From Candidatus Nanoarchaeia archaeon (GTDB lineage Archaea > Nanobdellota > Nanobdellia > Woesearchaeales > JANQNE01): 64,000 bases of DNA. Positions within the stretch are counted from its first letter, which is position 1, and every line of letters starts with the position of its first letter. The notes beneath the pieces were generated by a model. The model ran no database searches, was not told the DNA's origin, and was given only the letters and a program-made list of their open reading frames with translations. Shown here piece after piece: positions 59,688 through 64,000 of this stretch. The position numbers and the translations under genes are program-made. The stretch spans positions 1 through 64,000 of the forward strand of contig JANQNE010000010.1 of NCBI GenBank assembly GCA_028279725.1. The letters run 5' to 3'.

Positions 59688-60165
59688 AAAAGCACAAGAA
59701 GATATAATTCAGACAGTAATCACGATAATTGCTTTAGTTTTTATAACTCTGCTTCTTTATGGGGTGTTAAATGGTCAGAATAGTTCCAAGCAAGAACAAT
59801 CAAGAGAATTTATTGAAGATATAGAGGCAGAATATTTTCTCCTGAATCTTTTAAAGACAAAAGTTACTGTAAAAGGCCAGACAATGCCTATTGCAGAATT
59901 TATCCCCTTATCGATAGATAATCCTGAGTTATTCAATAATCTGATAAATGAAGTAAAGAAATTAACAGATGAATCAGACTTCTATTTATCCTCACACATA
60001 TCTTATGGTGAAAGAAGGTTAACACTGTTTACTTTCAGCGGCAGCTGGGAAAGCAGAAAAATATTCGAATTCCATATCCCTTCATTAAAAGGAGATAAGA
60101 TAAAAATTTTCTTCGCAAAACATAAGCTTGAGAAGGGATTTATAAGACATGGAGGTCAAGGTTAG
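59677..60165 (+). CDS. Class III signal protein, 162 aa
   Basis: It begins LFKKAQEDIIQTVITIIALVFITLLLYG. The outer domain of ~120 residues is mixed helix and strand without Cys, and the family is unknown. It overlaps the previous gene by 11 bases, and its TAG shares a base with the GTG of the M15 peptidase gene, so translation is probably coupled. Confidence 0.62.
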   Translation: MLFKKAQEDIIQTVITIIALVFITLLLYGVLNGQNSSKQEQSREFIEDIEAEYFLLNLLKTKVTVKGQTMPIAEFIPLSIDNPELFNNLINEVKKLTDESDFYLSSHISYGERRLTLFTFSGSWESRKIFEFHIPSLKGDKIKIFFAKHKLEKGFIRHGGQG

Positions 60166-61151
60166 TGAAATCAAAAAAAGCAGCTGCACTGATGTACATA
60201 ATGCTAGTCGGATTCATAGTGGGTCTCGGAATGGCCTTACTTAATATAATAGGCACAACAATGGACAGAGAATCTCCTTTTGTAGGGTATAATCAAGAGA
60301 TCCTAATGAAGACATATGGCAGAGCACAAGAACACTTATTGTTCATAGATGTAGCAGCAAAATTATCTTCAGAAAGAGCAATACTGGATTTGGCAGAAAA
60401 AGCAGGTTTTGAAGATAAGTCAGATTGCGGAAATTATCTAGGCTACAATACCTTAAACAACAAAACCCATTCATGCTTTCCAGAAGACTTAAGCAAAGGA
60501 TTCACAGAATCATTCAATAAAGAACTAAACCATTACTTGGAATTCTATTCAAAAGCATACCTTCCAAAAGATAATTATGGAGTTTCACTTATTCAGGGTA
60601 GCCAGAAACTGGATGTTCTTGGCATAGCAAACCAAGATCTTCAGATACAGATCTTAGCAGAAGAATTCCTTCCAACAACCTGTCCGCATGCGGAAAACCT
60701 TAGAAAAATAGAAGGAATCATCTGTTCAAGCACACAATCAAAATGCGAGCTTAACTCAGAAGCTTTAGAAAGGCTGCAGTTAGCGCAAGAAGAGGCAAAA
60801 AAACAGAACTTTGAACTGCTTGTAACTTCAGCTACAAGAACATTCCAGAATCAGGTCTTCTTATTTAATAAATATGGCTCAGGAAGAGCAGCGCGTCCTA
60901 CTTGTAATGCCCCTCATCTAAGCGGGAAAGCAGTTGATGTGGTGTTGACAAAAAATGGAGTTCCAGCAGCAGGAATGAGTTCAAAACAAGGAAAGATGAA
61001 TGACATGACTATCGGGGATAGGGCAAAATTACAGGAAATAATGTGCAGTGCAGGATTCCAGAGATACAGAGGAGAGTTCTGGCACTATGAATACAAGACA
61101 CCAAGATGGGATGATCCTTCAACTCCAGGAGAAAATTGTATACTAACATGA
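60165..61151 (+). CDS. Membrane-tethered M15 (VanY-type) peptidase with class III signal
   Basis: A 328-residue protein starting with GTG. The N-terminus KSKKAAALMYIMLVGFIVG is class III-like with a membrane helix. The C-terminal half is a D-Ala-D-Ala carboxypeptidase/VanY (M15B-type) domain: ATRTFQNQVFLF, HLSGKAVDV (zinc ligands H251 and D258) and EFWHYEY (H307), which are the family's three zinc/catalytic landmarks. Archaea lack peptidoglycan, so the substrate may be a bacterial or host wall, pseudomurein, or a surface protein (inference). It is the last member of the class III cluster. Its stop overlaps the next ATG (ATGA). Confidence 0.8.
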   Translation: MKSKKAAALMYIMLVGFIVGLGMALLNIIGTTMDRESPFVGYNQEILMKTYGRAQEHLLFIDVAAKLSSERAILDLAEKAGFEDKSDCGNYLGYNTLNNKTHSCFPEDLSKGFTESFNKELNHYLEFYSKAYLPKDNYGVSLIQGSQKLDVLGIANQDLQIQILAEEFLPTTCPHAENLRKIEGIICSSTQSKCELNSEALERLQLAQEEAKKQNFELLVTSATRTFQNQVFLFNKYGSGRAARPTCNAPHLSGKAVDVVLTKNGVPAAGMSSKQGKMNDMTIGDRAKLQEIMCSAGFQRYRGEFWHYEYKTPRWDDPSTPGENCILT

Positions 61152-62812
61152 AAAAGCTAAAAACACTCCCAATAATCTTGATCTTGATGTTCTTATTAGT
61201 CTTGACTTCAATCTACTTGACAGCACAATCTTCCTCAGACATAAACCCTGATGATTTTGTGCAGGAATTTGTAGGAGAACTTAATGCACCAGGATTTATA
61301 GGAAATTATTACACAAATCCATCTTTCAAAATACAGGTAGACTACGACATTTCAGATTATGAATTCATAAAGACAAAAGCTCAGGAAATAATCAATTTAT
61401 GTAATGAAAATCCAGAACCAACAAAATGCGTAACTGATTCATTAAGATTATTAAATTCAGAAAAAAATAATTGGAACTGGAGCTTCAACTGCGACCAAGG
61501 AGCAGAAAAATTGTTCAACAACTTAGTGGATTTCATAACAGAATGCAAGCAATCTATAGATGATAATTGTACTTGTACTATGGATGATTTTGATGAAGAA
61601 TCTGAAGCATATCTAACTCAGAACAAGCCAGAGATTCTACTAGCTGAGGAAAGGATAAGAGATGTAATAAATAATGATTATTCAAACAACATAAAGATTA
61701 TACAAAGCAAGCCAGCAGGCCAGGAACATACAATAGAAGAAGTTTCGTTGAATTATTTCTCAAATGACGAACAGATTGGATTTGATTCAGTTTCATACAG
61801 ACCAAAGAAGAACAATATAAATTTAGAATTCCACTATCAATTAGCTGGCACATCCAAAAAATGGGATGAAGACACCATCACCTTATTTAACAACAACTCA
61901 AAATTAACTTTCATCAAAGAAGATGATGCAGACAAGTTTAACATCTATCCATCATGCAAACCAATAAAGAAATTTCATAGGATCTGCGCAAAAAACAACA
62001 AATTCAACTTCACAATATACAACAAAAAAACAAACAAGACAGAAAGCAAGCAAGCAACTTATAAATTCGCACTTTTCTTCGAAGACACAACACCTCCACC
62101 AAAGATAACAGGATTAAAACTTGTTGACACAAATCTATCAGAAAACAACATAACAATTAAATGGGATGCAAGTCCTGCTCCAGATGCAAAAGAATATACA
62201 ATTTACTTCAGCGAAACACCATTCACAGACATATCACAAGCAGAAAAAATAGCAACAATTCCTCATAAAAAGACAGCTACCCTATACAACACAACAATAA
62301 AAGTTGAAGAAGACAAAAAAACCTATTATTTTGCTGTTACAGCGAAAGACCACAACAAAAACGAAGATTCTGAAGTAGAATCTAAAGAAGGGATGTCAAA
62401 AGATGATCTTCCACCAGGTCCAGTTGGATATCCTTCTCCGATAATACCTATAACAAAGATCTCAGATACACCATACAAGATACAGCTAAACTGGCAAAGA
62501 CCGACAAAAAACATAGACGGCTCAGATATCCAAGAAACAGAAGATGAGATATCATACAATATCTATTATTACACACCTCCAACTCCAGATAAAGAATTAA
62601 CTTACTTAGACATACCTCCACCAATAACAAACTTAAAGACAACCACTCAGATTATAGAAGGCTTAGAACCGCTAAAGACCTACTATTTTGCTGTAATCGC
62701 TGTTGACGAAGAAGGAAATCCAGACCAGAAATTCTTGAACAAGGTAAATTTACAAGAGATCCAACACATAGATGAAAACCCATATAAGTTTGAACAGATT
62801 TCTTATCCTTAA
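61148..62812 (+). CDS. Secreted fibronectin type III protein
   Basis: 554 residues from the ATG at 61148 that overlaps the previous stop; a TTG at 61136 is less likely. The N-terminal helix KTLPIILILMFLLVLTSIYLTAQSS is a signal peptide or anchor. Two FN3 domains lie at ~315-415 and ~425-531, with the typical TYYFAV(T/I)A strand in both. The N-terminal ~300 residues are strand-rich with several Cys and are unrecognised. It is probably a surface binding protein linked by position to the class III cluster and the M15 peptidase. Confidence 0.7.
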   Translation: MKKLKTLPIILILMFLLVLTSIYLTAQSSSDINPDDFVQEFVGELNAPGFIGNYYTNPSFKIQVDYDISDYEFIKTKAQEIINLCNENPEPTKCVTDSLRLLNSEKNNWNWSFNCDQGAEKLFNNLVDFITECKQSIDDNCTCTMDDFDEESEAYLTQNKPEILLAEERIRDVINNDYSNNIKIIQSKPAGQEHTIEEVSLNYFSNDEQIGFDSVSYRPKKNNINLEFHYQLAGTSKKWDEDTITLFNNNSKLTFIKEDDADKFNIYPSCKPIKKFHRICAKNNKFNFTIYNKKTNKTESKQATYKFALFFEDTTPPPKITGLKLVDTNLSENNITIKWDASPAPDAKEYTIYFSETPFTDISQAEKIATIPHKKTATLYNTTIKVEEDKKTYYFAVTAKDHNKNEDSEVESKEGMSKDDLPPGPVGYPSPIIPITKISDTPYKIQLNWQRPTKNIDGSDIQETEDEISYNIYYYTPPTPDKELTYLDIPPPITNLKTTTQIIEGLEPLKTYYFAVIAVDEEGNPDQKFLNKVNLQEIQHIDENPYKFEQISYP

Positions 62813-62831
62813 ATACAGCAAAACAACAAAC

Positions 62832-62840
62832 TTTTTATAC
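62832..62840 (+). promoter_or_regulatory. TATA box for the RPA gene
   Basis: TTTTTATAC ends 34 bases before the ATG at 62875. A Shine-Dalgarno GGGGTG (62862-62867) lies just before that ATG, so the gene has a short leader and the upstream ATG at 62860 is disfavoured. Confidence 0.45.
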
Positions 62841-62874
62841 TTCCCTATTTTCCGATATCATGGGGTGTTTTTAT

Positions 62875-63888
62875 ATGATTAAGATTCCTTTAGATAAAAT
62901 CATTGAAAGAATAAAGAACGAAAAAGGTGTTTCTGAGGCAGAGATAAACGAAAAGATAGAGAAAAAGCTCACTCAGCTTTCTGGACTTATTTCCAAAGAA
63001 GGTGCTGCACACATAATAGCTAACGAATACGGCGTAAAACTCTTCGAAAATGTACAGGGAAAGATGAAGATAGAGAATATCCTTTCAGGAATGCGTTCTG
63101 TAGAGACAGTAGGAAAAGTACAGAGAGTTTTCGAACTAAGGGAATTTGACACAGGCCAGAGAAAAGGAAAAGTGGCTAATTTCATAATTGGGGATGAGAC
63201 AGGAACAATTAGGATAGTATTATGGAATGATCAGGCTGAAAAGATCAATGAGCTGTCAGAGGGAGCCATAGTAAGGATCTCTGGAGCTTATGTAAGAGAA
63301 AACCAAGGAAGAAAGGAATTACACCTAAATGAAAGATCAAAAATAACACTAAACCCAGAAGGAGAATCAATTGGAGAAGTAAAACAGTTTACAACAACAA
63401 GAAAAGACATAAAAGAACTTCAGGAAAATGATAGCAATGTAGAGATTCTGGGAACAGTTGTACAGGTCTATGATCTAAGATTCTTCGAAATCTGCCCAGA
63501 ATGCAATAAAAGGGCAAGATTAAAGGATGAAAACACATTTGCATGCGACCAGCACGGCACAGTGACTCCGAAATATTCATATGTCCTTAATTTCTTCATA
63601 GATGATGGAACAGAAAACATCCGTTCTGTATGTTTCAGAAATCAGGCAGACCGCTTGCTTAATCTTTCTGAAGAAGAAGTTCTCACACTAAGAGAAAATC
63701 CAGAAAAACTACAGCAGATAAAAGATGGATTGTTAGGAAACATAGTAAAACTTGTAGGCAGAGTCACAAAAAACCAGATGTTTGACAGGTTAGAGTTCAT
63801 GACTCAGCTAGTCTTCCCAAATCCAAATCCTGAAGAAGAAGTCAAACGTCTTAACGAGGAAATCCAAGAGATAAAAAATGAAGTTTAA
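62875..63888 (+). CDS. rpa: Replication protein A (RPA)-type OB-fold protein
   Basis: About 337 residues. The N-terminus IKIPLDKIIERIKNEKG is typical of archaeal RPA. OB-fold 1 lies around 80-170 (VETVGKVQRVF, FIIGDETGTIRIVLWN, IVRISGAYVRENQGR). The second region, 175-330, contains a zinc finger C207-x2-C210…C224-x2-H227 (CPEC…CDQH), followed by another OB-like segment (FFIDDGTENIRSVCFR, IVKLVGRVTKN). It binds single-stranded DNA during replication and repair. The ATG at 62875 is chosen over 62860 because GGGGTG sits eight bases before it. Its 3' end overlaps the next gene by 11 bases. Confidence 0.85.
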   Translation: MIKIPLDKIIERIKNEKGVSEAEINEKIEKKLTQLSGLISKEGAAHIIANEYGVKLFENVQGKMKIENILSGMRSVETVGKVQRVFELREFDTGQRKGKVANFIIGDETGTIRIVLWNDQAEKINELSEGAIVRISGAYVRENQGRKELHLNERSKITLNPEGESIGEVKQFTTTRKDIKELQENDSNVEILGTVVQVYDLRFFEICPECNKRARLKDENTFACDQHGTVTPKYSYVLNFFIDDGTENIRSVCFRNQADRLLNLSEEEVLTLRENPEKLQQIKDGLLGNIVKLVGRVTKNQMFDRLEFMTQLVFPNPNPEEEVKRLNEEIQEIKNEV

Positions 63889-64000
63889 GACTCATGCTGT
63901 CTTTGGTATTCTTTGTGCATTATTTACTTTCAGATACTTCACATCAACTCTGGATCAAAAGATAATATTCACACTACTAGTATTTCTAGGAGCAGTCTTT
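63878..64000 (+). CDS. YdjM-type membrane-bound metal-dependent hydrolase, partial
   Basis: The first 41 codons of a membrane protein: KFKTHAVFGILCALFTFRYF then a hydrophobic stretch IIFTLLVFLGAVF, cut by the window end. A start of (T)HxxFG followed by a helix and L(L)GAxxPDIDH is typical of YdjM/DUF457-type membrane hydrolases; the PDxDH part lies beyond the edge, so the call is tentative. It overlaps the RPA gene by 11 bases. Confidence 0.5.
   Translation, partial: MKFKTHAVFGILCALFTFRYFTSTLDQKIIFTLLVFLGAVF

Noticed and set aside
1-64000. CRISPR arrays, tRNA or rRNA genes, insertion sequences
   Set aside because: No regular direct repeats with spacers, no tRNA T-loop pattern in the gaps, and no transposase-like protein or terminal inverted repeats were found by reading.

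Overview
The window is from an AT-rich archaeal genome. The signs are a TBP–MCM–RPA-type operon, RNase P protein Rpp30, an RPA-type OB-fold protein, TATA boxes of the form TTTATAAA/TTTAAATA close to start codons, class III (KKAQ-type) signal peptides and an archaeosortase. The very large Cys-rich surface proteins and the many KKAQ proteins suggest a DPANN lineage such as Woesearchaeota or Pacearchaeota. That placement is inference from style of gene content, not from a phylogenetic marker.

Layout. (1) 103-3403, minus strand: TBP, MCM helicase and an OB-fold RPA-associated protein, tightly packed. (2) 3761-7036: GT9-like glycosyltransferase, TtuA/Ncs6-like tRNA thiolation protein, a DUF483-like protein and Rpp30. 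(3) 7044-17762: a radical-SAM-rich locus. It holds a His/Ser/Cys-rich putative precursor with six His-X-Ser triplets, an HxsD-like protein, a second short HxsD-like protein, a B12-type radical SAM enzyme, a clear HxsB homologue, a protein with two radical SAM modules, and a radical SAM–APH-kinase fusion. I read this as an archaeal version of the His-Xaa-Ser (Hxs) RiPP-like system with extra tailoring enzymes and no canonical HxsC. (4) 17757-21115: a surface-processing hub with an A24 prepilin peptidase, a divergent archaeosortase, and convergent to it a PEF-type C-terminal sorting-signal protein. (5) 21172-50784: three huge secreted or surface proteins (2798, 4936 and 1310 aa) and one large class III signal protein. 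The two largest genes share a duplicated control region: an upstream TTTCTCGAAT element exactly 27 bp before the TATA box, then a short leader ORF conserved at protein level. (6) 50826-61151: an operon-like run of seventeen membrane-tethered proteins with class III signals, two of them very short (46-47 aa) and one an M15 (VanY-like) peptidase. (7) 61148-64000: a fibronectin III secreted protein, an RPA homologue and the start of a YdjM-type membrane protein.

Working model (inference): the A24 peptidase matures the KKAQ proteins into pilin-like or membrane-tethered subunits. The giant Cys-rich proteins, which lack C-terminal anchors, may assemble on them. The archaeosortase processes the PEF-type protein. 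The Hxs-like locus makes a modified His-rich peptide of unknown role. Many genes have their own TATA box about 22 nt before the ATG, so they are probably leaderless single transcripts, while the big surface genes have longer leaders with Shine-Dalgarno sites.
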